From the NCBI RefSeq assembly GCF_030580865.1, contig NZ_JAUQSY010000002.1, positions 248,001 to 312,000 on the forward strand: a DNA stretch of 64,000 nt, written 5' to 3'. Under the pieces are notes generated by a model. It did no database searches and was not told where the DNA came from. It worked only from the letters and a program-made list of their open reading frames with translations. Positions 27,718 through 36,596 of this stretch are shown piece by piece (within the stretch, counting starts at the first letter, position 1; each line of letters opens with the position of its first letter). Source of the stretch: Hymenobacter aranciens. GTDB taxonomy: Bacteria; Bacteroidota; Bacteroidia; Cytophagales; Hymenobacteraceae. Both the position numbers and the translations under genes were made by a program.

Positions 27718-28821
27718 ATGAACCTGCGCGACACTGCTTCCAACCTCTCCGAGTGGACTGACCATTTTGTGACCCGCTTTTCGGCCCGGCGCGGCTGGCT
27801 GCGGCCGCTGCTCATTGAGGCCTACCGCAGCTACGGCACCCCCCAGAAGTTCTACATCAAGGGCCGGCTGGTGGCCGACCGCGGCATTGTGGCGGCCACG
27901 GCCGACGACTCGGCCTGGCGCAACTTCCGCAGCATGGTGCGCCGCTTCAACTCGCGCGAGGTGGCCGACGCTGACCTGCTGGCCGAGCTGCCCGACGGCA
28001 GCCAGCACCTCGTGACCACCGACGACGAGGGCTACTTCACGCTCATCATTGAGCCGCAGGCGCTGCCGGCGCCCACCAACTTTGTGTGGTACCCCATTCC
28101 GGTGCGGGTGCAGCGGCTGCCCCGGGCTTTCACCATGCCCAAGGAGCCCATTGCCGCGCAGGCGGCCGTGCTGGTGCCCCCGCCCGGGGCCGAGTTCGGC
28201 ATCATTTCCGACCTTGACGACACGGTGTTTGAAACCCGGGCCACCAACGTGTTCAAGATGCTGGGCCGGGTGCTGTTCAGCAATGCGCAGTCGAAGCAGC
28301 CCTTCGCGGGCGTGGCCGAGTTCTACCGCCAGCTGCAGCTGGGCCGCACCGGGCGGCCCGACAATCCCTTTTTCTACGTCAGCAGCAGCCCCTGGAACCT
28401 CTACGACGTACTCGACCAATTCCTCGGCCTGCACCAGATTCCGCCGGGGCCGCTGCTGCTGCGCGACCTGGGCCTGGGCCGCGTGGAGGCCGAGATTCCG
28501 TCCGGCATCGGCGGTTCGGCGGCCATTCACTTCGCTCACAAGCTCCACGAAATCGGCGACGTGCTCGACACCTACCCCGGCCTGCCCTTCGTGCTCTGCG
28601 GCGACAGCGGCCAGGAAGACGCCCGCATTTACCGCGAAATTGTGCGCCGCTACCCGGGGCGCATCCGGGCCATTTACATCCGCGACGTGCAGGTGCCCGA
28701 GCGGGCGGCGCTGGTGACGCCTATAATAGAGGAGCTGGGGCGCGAGCAGGTGCCCATGCTACTGGTGCCCGACTACGCGGCGGCGGCGGCCCATGCGCGG
28801 ACGGTGGGACTGGTGGCCTAG
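27718..28821 (+). CDS. APP1-like phosphatase (DUF2183)
   Basis: 367 residues. The catalytic HAD-type motif DLDDTVFET is near residue 165, with FYVSSSPWNLYD (motif II Ser) and FVLCGDSGQEDARIYRE (motif IV acidic) following. The N-terminal 130 residues form a beta-rich domain. The family includes yeast App1 phosphatidate phosphatase; the bacterial substrate is unknown. The last 209 bases are duplicated at 33228-33433. Confidence 0.88.
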   Translation: MNLRDTASNLSEWTDHFVTRFSARRGWLRPLLIEAYRSYGTPQKFYIKGRLVADRGIVAATADDSAWRNFRSMVRRFNSREVADADLLAELPDGSQHLVTTDDEGYFTLIIEPQALPAPTNFVWYPIPVRVQRLPRAFTMPKEPIAAQAAVLVPPPGAEFGIISDLDDTVFETRATNVFKMLGRVLFSNAQSKQPFAGVAEFYRQLQLGRTGRPDNPFFYVSSSPWNLYDVLDQFLGLHQIPPGPLLLRDLGLGRVEAEIPSGIGGSAAIHFAHKLHEIGDVLDTYPGLPFVLCGDSGQEDARIYREIVRRYPGRIRAIYIRDVQVPERAALVTPIIEELGREQVPMLLVPDYAAAAAHARTVGLVA

Positions 28822-28877
28822 CGCGCCCCGCCACGGGGTAGCGCTGGCATATCTCCTCCTCCTCCTATAAAAATACG

Positions 28878-29246
28878 CTAGCCGGGCAGCTCGGCTAAAC
28901 TCACCGCCAGCACCTGTTCCAGCTCCGTGCGGTGGGTGTTGCCCCATTCCTCCATCACCGCAATAACCGGCAGCAGGGACTGCCCCAGGCTGGTGAGGTG
29001 GTACTCCACCCGGGGCGGCAGCTCGGGGAAGACGGTTTTGGCAATCAGGCCGTGTTGCTCCATCTCCGTCAGCTGCACGTTGAGCACGCGCCGCGTGGCG
29101 CTGGGGATGGTACGCTGCATGGCGCTGGGCCGCCGCACCCCCTGGGCAATGCACGAGAGCAGGGTGGATTTCCATTTACCATGCAGCACTTCTTTGGTGA
29201 GCACGGAGCCGCAGCTCAGCGTGTTGGCAATTTTCTTCTGGTACAT
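28878..29246 (-). CDS. HxlR-family transcriptional regulator
   Basis: 122 residues with the HxlR winged helix: LHGKWKSTLLSCIAQGVRRPSAMQR, TRRVLNVQLTEMEQHGLI and the wing FPELPPRVEYHLTSLG. An N-terminal Cys (LSCGSV) is typical of redox- or aldehyde-sensing HxlR members. Divergent from the SDR gene at 29427 with a 180-bp shared control region, so regulation of that gene is likely. Confidence 0.92.
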   Translation of the reverse strand: MYQKKIANTLSCGSVLTKEVLHGKWKSTLLSCIAQGVRRPSAMQRTIPSATRRVLNVQLTEMEQHGLIAKTVFPELPPRVEYHLTSLGQSLLPVIAVMEEWGNTHRTELEQVLAVSLAELPG

Positions 29247-29426
29247 TGAGGCAACGGGTTAGTCGGGCCGGACAGGGATTAAATCCGCCCTATGAGCTAA
29301 AAGAATCGGGGGCCGAATAAGTTTTCCGTACTTGTCGGGCCTTCCCACGTGCCGGAATTTTGCTCCGCGAACAGCGCTTCAGCTGCGCCGCAAACGCCAC
29401 CCAATTCAACCACTTCCTCCAGCATC

Positions 29427-30158
29427 ATGGGAAAACTCACCGGAAAAGTAGCCGTCATTACCGGCGGCACCTCGGGCATGGCCCTGGCCACCGCCCAATT
29501 ATTCGTGGCCGAAGGCGCCTACGTCTTTATTACGGGCCGCGACCAGGGTAAGCTCGACGCCGCCGTGCGCACCATCGGCCACAACGTCACGGGCGTGCTC
29601 GGCGACGCGGCCAACCTGGCCGACCTCGACCGCCTCTACGAAACGGTACAGCGGGAAAAGGGCCGCATCGACGTGCTGTTTGCCAGCGCGGGCGCCGCCG
29701 GCTTCGGCAAGCTGGGCGAGATTACCGAGGCCCTCTTCGATACCATCTTCGACCTCAACGTGCGCGGCACGCTCTTCACCGTGCAGAAAGCGCTGCCGCT
29801 CTTCGCCACGGGCGGCTCCATTATACTCAATGGCTCGGGTGCCTCCATCAAAGGCTATCCGGCCAACAGCGTGTACAGCGCCAGCAAAGCCACGCTCCGG
29901 GCCTTCGTGCGGGGCTGGCTGGTCGATTTGCAAGACCGCCACATCCGGGTGAACCTACTGAGCCCGGGAGCCATCGATACGCCCATGATGGCTGCTACCG
30001 GCCCCGAGTTCAAAACCCAGATAGCCGCCCTGATTCCCCGCGGCGAAATGGGCCGCCCCGAGGAGATTGCCGCCGCCGCCCTGTTTCTGGCTTCGCCGGA
30101 CGCCAGCTTCGTGAATGGCATCGAGCTCTTCGTGGACGGCGGCATGGGCCAGATTTAG
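29427..30158 (+). CDS. Short-chain dehydrogenase/reductase
   Basis: 243 residues from ATG 29427 (upstream in-frame residues are non-homologous). Rossmann motif VAVITGGTSGMALATA (the third Gly of TGxxxGxG is replaced by Ala), NGSGAS catalytic Ser region, YSASK catalytic Tyr-Lys, and SPGAIDTPM. NAD(P)-dependent oxidoreductase; substrate unknown. Probably controlled by the divergent HxlR regulator. Confidence 0.92.
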   Translation: MGKLTGKVAVITGGTSGMALATAQLFVAEGAYVFITGRDQGKLDAAVRTIGHNVTGVLGDAANLADLDRLYETVQREKGRIDVLFASAGAAGFGKLGEITEALFDTIFDLNVRGTLFTVQKALPLFATGGSIILNGSGASIKGYPANSVYSASKATLRAFVRGWLVDLQDRHIRVNLLSPGAIDTPMMAATGPEFKTQIAALIPRGEMGRPEEIAAAALFLASPDASFVNGIELFVDGGMGQI

Positions 30159-30197
30159 CGCCGCTAACCCCACCCCTCCTGACCCGGCGGCGCTGGG

Positions 30198-31136
30198 CTA
30201 GCGGCCCGGCGGGCGCAGAAAATCCAGCACGGCGGCCAGCACCTGCGCCGGCTGCTCCTCGAATAAGTAGTGGCCGCTGTCGAGAATGCCGACGACCCGC
30301 ACGTCTTCGGCCACGTAGGGCAGGCTCATTTGCAGGTACTCGTACGACACGCCGCTGCCGATGCCCAGCACCGGCATGGCCAGGCGCGGGTAGGTGCCGG
30401 CGTCGGCAATGTCCTGGTCGAAGGCCTGGTACCAGGCGTTGGCCGCCCGGATGCTGGCGGGCTCGTTGTACACGGCCGCGTACACCGCCCGGTCGAAGGC
30501 CGTCATGCGGCTTTCGTCCAGCATCACGTAGCGAAACAGGTAGTCGAGCAGATACGCAAAGCGCCCGGCCAGCAGCTGCTCGGGCAGTTCCTTCACCTGG
30601 TTGAAGGCCATCCACCATACGTAGGGCTGCTGCCCGTTCATCTTGGCGGTGAAGGAGCCGGGGGCCGGCAGCAGCGGCAGCTGGCGCAGCCCTTCGCTGG
30701 GGTGCGCCCCATCGGCCAGGATGAGCGCCGTAGTGGCCTCCGGGTAGTTAAAGCCGAAGCTGCTGGCCACCATGCCCCCGATGTCGTGCCCCAGCAAGCT
30801 GGCCTGCCCGATGCCCAGGTGGCGCAGCAGCTCGTGGATGTCGCGGGCCATGGTTTTCTTGTCGTAGCCCCCGGTGGGCTTGTCGGAGCTGCCCATGCCG
30901 CGAATATCGACGATGATAACCCGGTAGTGCCGGGCCAGCCCGGCGGCAATGGGATGGTAGGAATACCAGGTCTGGGGCCAGCCCGGCAGGCACACCAGCG
31001 CCGGGCCGCTCCCGCCCGCCACGTAGTGCAGGCGCACGCCGTTGACGGTGGCGTAGTGATTGGAAAAGCCCGGCAGCTGCTTGATGAGCTCCTCGTCGGA
31101 GTAGGGCGCCGGGGTGGCGGACGTAAGGGTTTGCAT
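30198..31136 (-). CDS. Alpha/beta hydrolase (epoxide hydrolase/dehalogenase-like)
   Basis: 312 residues from ATG at 31134-31136 (an alternative start is four codons upstream). The nucleophile elbow is LLGHDIGGMVA with Asp at the nucleophile position, as in epoxide hydrolases and haloalkane dehalogenases. The oxyanion region is LPGWPQTWYSYHP and the catalytic His is in LDSGHYLFEEQP. Substrate unknown. Starts 12 bp after the NmrA-like gene; likely one leftward operon. Confidence 0.9.
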   Translation of the reverse strand: MQTLTSATPAPYSDEELIKQLPGFSNHYATVNGVRLHYVAGGSGPALVCLPGWPQTWYSYHPIAAGLARHYRVIIVDIRGMGSSDKPTGGYDKKTMARDIHELLRHLGIGQASLLGHDIGGMVASSFGFNYPEATTALILADGAHPSEGLRQLPLLPAPGSFTAKMNGQQPYVWWMAFNQVKELPEQLLAGRFAYLLDYLFRYVMLDESRMTAFDRAVYAAVYNEPASIRAANAWYQAFDQDIADAGTYPRLAMPVLGIGSGVSYEYLQMSLPYVAEDVRVVGILDSGHYLFEEQPAQVLAAVLDFLRPPGR

Positions 31137-31148
31137 GAAATGAAACAA

Positions 31149-32033
31149 TTAAGCGGTTAGGAAAGTGGTGGCCGAAGTCCAGCGCAGGCCGGCGTAGCGG
31201 GCATTGTCGAGGGGCTGGTTTTGCACGCTGAACATGCTCAGCAGGTACTGCATTTGCTGCCAGTCGGCGTAGAGCTGCTGCTCACCAGCGGGGTTGGCGG
31301 CGCGGGCCTGCTGCACCCGGGCGCTCAGCTCGGCCCGCGAGCCCAAACGTACCAAAGCCAGCGGCCCCCGGCCGGCCGCGGCGGCCGCGCCCACCAGCTC
31401 GCGCGGGCTCACCTGGAAGCCGGCAATGCGCAGCCAGCGCGGCGCAGCCGGGTCCAGGGCCGTGGCGGCCGTGAAGGCGGCCGTGTCGGCCATCGTCGTG
31501 AAGTCAATCCGCCAGTCGGCATCTTCCCAGTACCCCACCTGCTGCTGCCGGAAATCGAGCAGCGGGATGTTGTAGCGCAGCACCTCGGCAAAGGCCCCGT
31601 TGAGGATGGACGTGGCGGCGATGGGTGCCTGGTCGAGTTGGGCCCGGAACTCCCGCCGCAAGTCAAAGTTGCGGTTCAGGCCGGGGGCCTGCTGGGTGTA
31701 GTCGCTGGCAAAATCGGAGGGAATGAAGCGGGGCACGCCGGCGGCCACGGCCGCCGCCAGCAGGGCCGCCTGCGCCTCCACGATAACCTCGCGCAGCCCC
31801 GCCACTACCGACACCACGCAGCTGACGCCGGTGCAGGCCCGGGCCAGAGCCGCCGCGTCGGTGAAGTCGGCGGGCCAGACTTCTGCGCCCAGCCGACGCA
31901 GGCTATCGACCCGGGCCGGGTCGGTGGTGGGGCGTACCAGCGCGCGCACCTCGGCGCCGCGCTGCCGCAGGGCCGCCACTATCAGGCCGCCCAGCTGGCC
32001 GGTGGCACCGGCTACCAGAATAAGAGAACTCAT
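31149..32033 (-). CDS. NmrA-like NAD(P)-binding protein
   Basis: 294 residues. N-terminal VAGATGQLGGLIVAALRQRG is the dinucleotide-binding motif of atypical SDRs; RFIPSDFASDY follows near residue 115. NmrA-like proteins sense NAD(P) or act as reductases; without the Tyr-x-x-x-Lys motif of classical SDRs a catalytic role is uncertain. First gene of a two-gene leftward operon with the hydrolase; the AraC-type gene at 32280 lies upstream across a REPIN-like repeat. Confidence 0.85.
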   Translation of the reverse strand: MSSLILVAGATGQLGGLIVAALRQRGAEVRALVRPTTDPARVDSLRRLGAEVWPADFTDAAALARACTGVSCVVSVVAGLREVIVEAQAALLAAAVAAGVPRFIPSDFASDYTQQAPGLNRNFDLRREFRAQLDQAPIAATSILNGAFAEVLRYNIPLLDFRQQQVGYWEDADWRIDFTTMADTAAFTAATALDPAAPRWLRIAGFQVSPRELVGAAAAAGRGPLALVRLGSRAELSARVQQARAANPAGEQQLYADWQQMQYLLSMFSVQNQPLDNARYAGLRWTSATTFLTA

Positions 32034-32179
32034 CAGAAAAGAGAATTGGGGTGAAGCCGACGCCTTATTGCCCCGGCTTTATGATACCCCAAAGGTCCCC
32101 CGACGCTGCAGCGCCCGACGCCCGATTCTTGCGCTTTTCTTGTCAATTCCTGCGCTTTTGAGCCGTAGGACAGTCCAAT

Positions 32180-32278
32180 CGACGTAGGGGCGGGGCTTGC
32201 CCCCGCCCGCCGGGACTGCACAAGACCACCTAACCGGCGCAGTCATGCCGGGCGGGGGCAAGCCCCGCCCCTACGTCG
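32180..32278. repeat. REPIN-like inverted repeat (GGGGCGGGG class)
   Basis: Perfect 30-bp arms at 32180-32209 and 32249-32278 around 39 nt. Each arm contains GTAG followed by its own hairpin (GGGCGGGG, loop CTTGC, CCCCGCCC). GTAG feet at 32184 and, inverted, at 32274. Lies between NmrA-like and AraC-type genes. Confidence 0.8.
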
Positions 32279-32279
32279 T

Positions 32280-33161
32280 TCAGCTTTGCTGAAACGCCCG
32301 CGGGCTTACCCCCACGGCCCGCTTGAAGGCGGCCGCGAAATGCGCCGGCGAGGCAAAACCCAGCGCATCGCCGACGGCGGCCACCGGCAGCGCGCCGGCC
32401 CGCAGCAGGGCCTGCGCCCGCCGGATTTTCCAGCCCAGCACGTACTGGTAGGGCGAGTTGCCGGTGCTCTGCTTGAAGCGGCGGGCGAAGTGAAACACGC
32501 TCAGGTTGGCCAGCCCGGCCAGGGCTTCCAGCGTGACGGGGGCTTCGGCATGGGCCTCCAGGTAGGCATCGAGGCGGACCAGCACGGCCGCCGGCAGCGC
32601 CGCCGGGGGGCGGCCCCCGGCCGGCCGGCGCGCCCAGGTGGCGTGGTGCTCGATGAGGTAGTAGCTGAGCGCCGTGGCCAGCGACTCGGCGTAGAGCCGG
32701 CCCAGGGTGTGCGGCCGGCCGCTGGCCGCCAGTAGCTGCTGGCTCAGCTGGGCGAGCAGGCCGTCGTCGCAGCGAAACCGCTCGCGCAGGGCAAACTGCG
32801 TCAGGTCGAGGTCGCGGCGGGCCCGGTCTTCGAGCACCTGGGCATCGAGGTGGACGTGGATGAGGTCGACCGGCCCATCCCAGCCGAAGGCGCCGTACTC
32901 GCCACCGGGGTACAGGCCCACGTCGCCGCAGGCAAACCGGTCGGTATCGACGCGGCGCCCGGTGCGGCGGCTGGCCACCACGGGCCGCACGCCCTGATGC
33001 ACCAGCAGCAGGTGCTGGGCATGGGCGTGCGCCGGCAGCGTCATAGCGTCGAGGCAGTAGTGCTCGACCCGCACGCCCGGCCAGGCCAGGGCGGCGCTGC
33101 TGGCCAGGGCCGGCCGCTCATACAGCTCGGAGGTGTAGGTACAGGAAGTGGGAATGGTCAT
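32280..33161 (-). CDS. AraC-family transcriptional regulator
   Basis: 293 residues. The C-terminal 100 residues hold the two HTH motifs: VTLEALAGLANLSVFHFARRFK and AVGDALGFASPAHFAAAFKRAVGVSPRAF, with SPYQYVLGWKIRRAQALL between. The N-terminal domain is cupin-like (AHAQHLLLVHQG) and probably senses a small ligand. Likely activator of the downstream NmrA/hydrolase operon. Confidence 0.92.
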   Translation of the reverse strand: MTIPTSCTYTSELYERPALASSAALAWPGVRVEHYCLDAMTLPAHAHAQHLLLVHQGVRPVVASRRTGRRVDTDRFACGDVGLYPGGEYGAFGWDGPVDLIHVHLDAQVLEDRARRDLDLTQFALRERFRCDDGLLAQLSQQLLAASGRPHTLGRLYAESLATALSYYLIEHHATWARRPAGGRPPAALPAAVLVRLDAYLEAHAEAPVTLEALAGLANLSVFHFARRFKQSTGNSPYQYVLGWKIRRAQALLRAGALPVAAVGDALGFASPAHFAAAFKRAVGVSPRAFQQS

Positions 33162-33227
33162 CGGCAGGTGGTAACACCGGGGGCAGGGAATGGTTGGCTT
33201 TGGGCTTCCGCTTTCCTTTGCTCAACA

Positions 33228-33433
33228 AGGAAGACGCCCGCATCTACCGCGAAATCGTGCGCCGCTACCCAGGGCGCATCCGGGCCATTTATACAAGAGA
33301 GTTGCAGGTGCCCGAGCGGGCAGCGCTGGTCACGCCGATTATCGAGGAGCTGGGGCGCGAGGAAGTGCCCATGCTGCTGGTACCGGATTATGCGGCGGCG
33401 GCGCACACGCGCACGCCGGGACTGGTGAAATAG
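33228..33433 (+). pseudogene. Duplicated 3' fragment of the APP1-like (DUF2183) gene
   Basis: EDARIYREIVRRYPGRIRAI and VPERAALVTPIIEELGRE repeat the last 68 residues of the intact gene at 27718-28821. Homology starts abruptly at AGGAAGACGCCC (33228, matching 28613) and runs to the TAG. Many differences are synonymous. The upstream part of the gene is missing. An in-frame ATG at 33194 would give a 79-residue protein, but nothing supports its expression. Confidence 0.85.
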
Positions 33434-33516
33434 GAATTCGCCACCAACACCAGCGCTTCATGACGCAATTGCTTACTAAAACCGCGCCAGCAGATTTTCG
33501 GGCGGTAGTGTGATGT

Positions 33517-33605
33517 TTGCTTTCGTTTGCTTTAGCTTTTTACGGCCGCTCAAAAAACGAAAGCAAAACGGTTTTCGCAAGTGCTTCCGCTTTTTCGCGT
33601 TCTTG
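33517..33605. repeat. GCTTTCG iteron element, copy A (degenerate)
   Basis: Contains GCTTTCG, GCTTTAGCTTTTT, the inverted CGAAAGC and CCGCTTTTTCGCGTT in the order seen in the better-preserved copies at 39743 and 41163. No HTH reading frame follows. It occupies most of the gap 33434-33669. Confidence 0.6.
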
Positions 33606-33669
33606 AGACGGTGGCGCAGGCACTGGGCTGGTGGGGTACCTATCCAGTAGGCAGCAGGGACGCCGGCTG

Positions 33670-34542
33670 CTAGTATTTCTGCAGGTACTCGGCCGGGTGC
33701 AGCTGGCGAAAACGCTCGGGAATGGGCGCCTGCCAGTAATCAATGCCTTTGCTTTGCAGGTAGGCCACCAGCTCCATCTTCAGCCGGTAGGCCTCCGAGT
33801 CCAGCGGAAAGCGCCAATCGCGCAGATACTCGGCGATGTGCTGCGGGCGGGGGGTGATATCATAGCTGACGGGCTGCTGCAGGTCGAACGGGTAGTGCGT
33901 GAGCAGGCGCAGCACCAAGACCGGGTCGCGGCCCAGCAGCGCTTCCTGCAGCGCCGAGCTGCCGTAGGCGCTGCGATACTGCACGTCGGCGCCGGCCGCC
34001 AGCAGCTGGTCCACGGTCTGGGGCCGCTCGGCCCAGATGGCGGCGATGAGCGGCGTAGGGCTGCCCGTGCGGTTGGGCACGAGCCGGGCCGCCAGGCTGG
34101 GGTCGGCGCCGTGGGCCAACAGCAGCTCCACGAAGTAATCGGAGCGGTGCAGGTCCTCAGCGGCCTCAATCAGCGGCGTGCGTCCGGAAAACGTTTCGTG
34201 AATGTTGGGGTTGGCCCCGCCGGCCAGCAAGGCGGCGGTGGCCCGGCGCTTGCGGTTAATAATGGCCCAGCTTAGCAGGGGCTGCCCTTCCACGCTGTCG
34301 CGGGTGTCGGCCCAGCTGGGGTGCTGGCGTAGCAGCCGGCGGATGGCGCCGGTGCGCTGCTGCTGCACGGCCCGGGCCAGAGCCCGCTCGGGACCGACGT
34401 AGCGCTCGGTAGCCCGACGCGGGTAGGTGTCCTCCCCCGATTGGCCCTGCGTGAGCCGCCGGGCATCGGTCAGCGAAATGGATAGTTGGGCCGGAGCCAG
34501 CAACGGACACCCCAGCAGCAGGGCCAGTAAATAACGGTGCAT
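33670..34542 (-). CDS. Secreted ankyrin-repeat protein
   Basis: 290 residues from ATG at 34540-34542, with a signal peptide (cut near LLAPAQ). Ankyrin units: GQPLLSWAIINRKRRATAAL, GRTPLIEAAEDLHRSDYFVELLLAHGADP in two pieces, SPTPLIAAIWAERPQTVDQLLAAGAD, and GSSALQEALLGRDPVLVLRLL. A binding scaffold in the periplasm or outside. Its ATG overlaps the stop of the small upstream ORF (TAATG), and it sits at the left end of the SUKH-like array, where ankyrin-repeat proteins are frequent companions as alternative immunity proteins. Confidence 0.8.
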   Translation of the reverse strand: MHRYLLALLLGCPLLAPAQLSISLTDARRLTQGQSGEDTYPRRATERYVGPERALARAVQQQRTGAIRRLLRQHPSWADTRDSVEGQPLLSWAIINRKRRATAALLAGGANPNIHETFSGRTPLIEAAEDLHRSDYFVELLLAHGADPSLAARLVPNRTGSPTPLIAAIWAERPQTVDQLLAAGADVQYRSAYGSSALQEALLGRDPVLVLRLLTHYPFDLQQPVSYDITPRPQHIAEYLRDWRFPLDSEAYRLKMELVAYLQSKGIDYWQAPIPERFRQLHPAEYLQKY

Positions 34543-34841
34543 TAACGGACGAGTAAGGGGTAGTAGAATCGCGGCCCGCGAAAGTGCCTCCGCGCATGGG
34601 TATTCTGAAGATTGGTATGCCGGGGGCAGCGGCGGCAGGCCGCGCGGGCCTGACAACTGCCCGAAAATGCATTTCCACGGGGCCGCTGGTTTGGCTGCCC
34701 GACAATGGCCTCGCCCAGCGGCCGCGTGCCGCCGGTAAACCGGGCCGGGCTGTAGCCCAATGGTGGCCGGGTGCCGGCTTGGGCCACGGCCGGGGCCAGC
34801 AGCCCGAGCGACAGCAGCAGGAGCAGGTACAGGAAACGCAT
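34542..34841 (-). CDS. Small secreted protein or decayed ORF
   Basis: 99 residues beginning MRFLYLLLLLSLGLLAPAVA, a clear signal peptide. The middle FTGGTRPLGEAIVGQPNQ looks protein-like, but the last 45 residues (Arg/Cys/His-rich) look like a frame-shifted tail. The stop overlaps the ATG of the ankyrin gene. May be the remnant of a longer gene. Confidence 0.4.
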   Translation of the reverse strand: MRFLYLLLLLSLGLLAPAVAQAGTRPPLGYSPARFTGGTRPLGEAIVGQPNQRPRGNAFSGSCQARAACRRCPRHTNLQNTHARRHFRGPRFYYPLLVR

Positions 34842-34870
34842 GCAGGGAAGCGTTGAATGAGGGCCGTAAG

Positions 34871-35542
34871 TTACTGCGGCAGCCGCACCTGATTGTAGTA
34901 ACGGATGAAAGTGGGCAGGTCCAGTGCCGGCGCCAGGTAAGGCAGCTCGGCGGCAAAGCGGCGGGCCTCCGGGCCCTGCGGCTGGTAGTCCTCGGCCACG
35001 GGCGCGGGCTGCCGGGCCAGCTCGGCCACCATATTCGTCCAGTACGACAGCCCCAGCGTGTGCGTCAGCAAGGTGAAATACCCCCGAATATCGAGCCCCA
35101 GCGGGTACGGCGTTTCGCCAAATTCGAGCAGGTACAGCGCCGGGCTGGCCTGCGCGTTGTGCAGCAGCCCCACAGCGGTTTCGTCGCCACGCCGGTCTAC
35201 GGGCCGGAACTCCGGCAGCCGCGGGTCTTCGAACGCGCCTTCGCCGGTATACACAATACCCTGCCACGACTGGTAGATACGGTCCAGCGGCAGCAGGTCG
35301 ATGTGCCCCGTTACCTTCACCGAGCCCTTGGATTCCCAGCTCAGCAGCAGCCCGTTCAGGTGAGCCCCGTAGTCGCGCATCGCCGCCGGTATCCACTCCG
35401 GTGGTTTCACCTTGGCCGTGTCTTTCCTGGTGGCTGGCGCCGAACTTCTGATGCGAAGAATGGTGGCGAAGCGGTCGACATTATCTACTAATTCGTCGCC
35501 CAACTGACGGTAACTAAGCTTTCCGCTGAATTCATTCTCCAT
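34871..35542 (-). CDS. SMI1/KNR4 (SUKH)-like protein 1
   Basis: 223 residues, no signal peptide. Shares with its neighbours: PPEWIPAAMRDYGAHLNGLL, a Trp in LDRIYQSWQGIVY, FRPVD followed by AVGLLH, LYLLEFGETPYPLGLDIRGY, then LLTHTLGLSYW, and the C-terminal signature YYNQVRLPQ. The N-terminal WIP...LNG...W pattern fits SUKH folds, known as immunity proteins against contact-dependent or secreted toxins. Assignment rests on pattern, not search. First of a leftward series. Confidence 0.65.
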   Translation of the reverse strand: MENEFSGKLSYRQLGDELVDNVDRFATILRIRSSAPATRKDTAKVKPPEWIPAAMRDYGAHLNGLLLSWESKGSVKVTGHIDLLPLDRIYQSWQGIVYTGEGAFEDPRLPEFRPVDRRGDETAVGLLHNAQASPALYLLEFGETPYPLGLDIRGYFTLLTHTLGLSYWTNMVAELARQPAPVAEDYQPQGPEARRFAAELPYLAPALDLPTFIRYYNQVRLPQ

Positions 35543-35586
35543 AAGGTTCAGGAAAGGCGCAAAATACAGCGTGGGCTACAAAGCCG

Positions 35587-36279
35587 TTAGCGGCGCAGAC
35601 GCACCTGGTCGTAGAGATGCACGAAGGCGTCCAGGCTGAACTCGGGCAGCACGGCCGTCATTTTGACCACAAATATCTGCGAGGCAGGATAGCTCGGCCC
35701 GGCAAACGGCTGGTCCGGCTGGGTGGTGAAATGTAAGTGGAGCTCGCGCATGAGCACGGTTCCGTAGCTATGGCCCAACGACAGGGTGAGCAGTTGCAGG
35801 TAGCCGTCAAAGTCCACACCTAATGGCTCAGGCAGCTCTTCGCCCAGGCTACAGCGATAGAGCTCAGGGTCGCGGGCGGCGGTGAGATAGAGCCCCACGG
35901 CGGACTCGTCATTATACATATCCACGACTTTAAAGTCGCGCAGGCGCTGCTGCTCGGCCGGGGCGTCGGGCGCCTGCAGAAACTCCTCGAAGTACACGAT
36001 GCCTTCCCAGCTGGCGCAAATATCTTGCAGGCGCTGAATGTCGATGCGGCCGCTTACCAGCGCGGGACCTTCTGGTAGGGTTGTTTCGGTATGCCAAGGT
36101 TGCGTATAGCCGTTGAAGACGCTCAAGAACGCGTACAGCTGGTCGGGCAGCCATTCCGGATGCACCAGCTTGCCCAGTTCCGGCCTCTTAGGCGTAGCAT
36201 AAGTGCGCGGTGGGTCAGACTCGTAGTAGTCTGCCCGTCCGGAAATAGTCCGCAGAATTTCCAGGTAGTCCAAAGCCAT
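35587..36279 (-). CDS. SMI1/KNR4 (SUKH)-like protein 2
   Basis: 230 residues from ATG at 36277-36279. Family features: HPEWLPDQLYAFLSVFNGY, ICASWEGIVYFEEF, KVVDMYNDESAVGLY, LGVDFDGYLQLLTLSLGHSY and the C-terminal FSLDAFVHLYDQVRLRR. Closely spaced (45 bp) upstream of SUKH-like 1 in the same direction. Putative immunity protein; no toxin gene is adjacent. Confidence 0.65.
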   Translation of the reverse strand: MALDYLEILRTISGRADYYESDPPRTYATPKRPELGKLVHPEWLPDQLYAFLSVFNGYTQPWHTETTLPEGPALVSGRIDIQRLQDICASWEGIVYFEEFLQAPDAPAEQQRLRDFKVVDMYNDESAVGLYLTAARDPELYRCSLGEELPEPLGVDFDGYLQLLTLSLGHSYGTVLMRELHLHFTTQPDQPFAGPSYPASQIFVVKMTAVLPEFSLDAFVHLYDQVRLRR

Positions 36280-36422
36280 GCGAACTATACTAATAAAGAA
36301 GAGTAGCCGAAGAATTACGCCTAGTACCGAAGGGCCGTGAAGGAGCCGGCAAAGATGCACCCGGTTTTCAATTCCGCTTGCCAGTTCCGGCCCTACACGA
36401 CCTGCCCCAGCTCCCGGCGACT

Positions 36423-36460
36423 TGCTTTCGCTTTCGGAGCTATTCCAAAAACCGAAAGCA
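36423..36460. repeat. GCTTTCG iteron element, copy B (partial)
   Basis: TTGCTTTCGCTTTCGGAG and the inverted CCGAAAGC, corresponding to the first two of three motifs in the full element. It lies in the 317-bp gap between SUKH-like 2 and the AraC-type gene; TAATTTTG at 36566-36573 is the likely -7 element of the latter. Confidence 0.55.
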
Positions 36461-36596
36461 CTTCGGCCCGGCGGCGGGGCCGCGCCATGGTGGCGCAGGA
36501 AAACCGGCCCGCTCAGCAAAGCAACTTCGGCCTTTTCAGCAAAGCCCCCCGGCGCAAGGGCGGCGTAATTTTGCATCGTTCCAACCGCCCGCCCCG

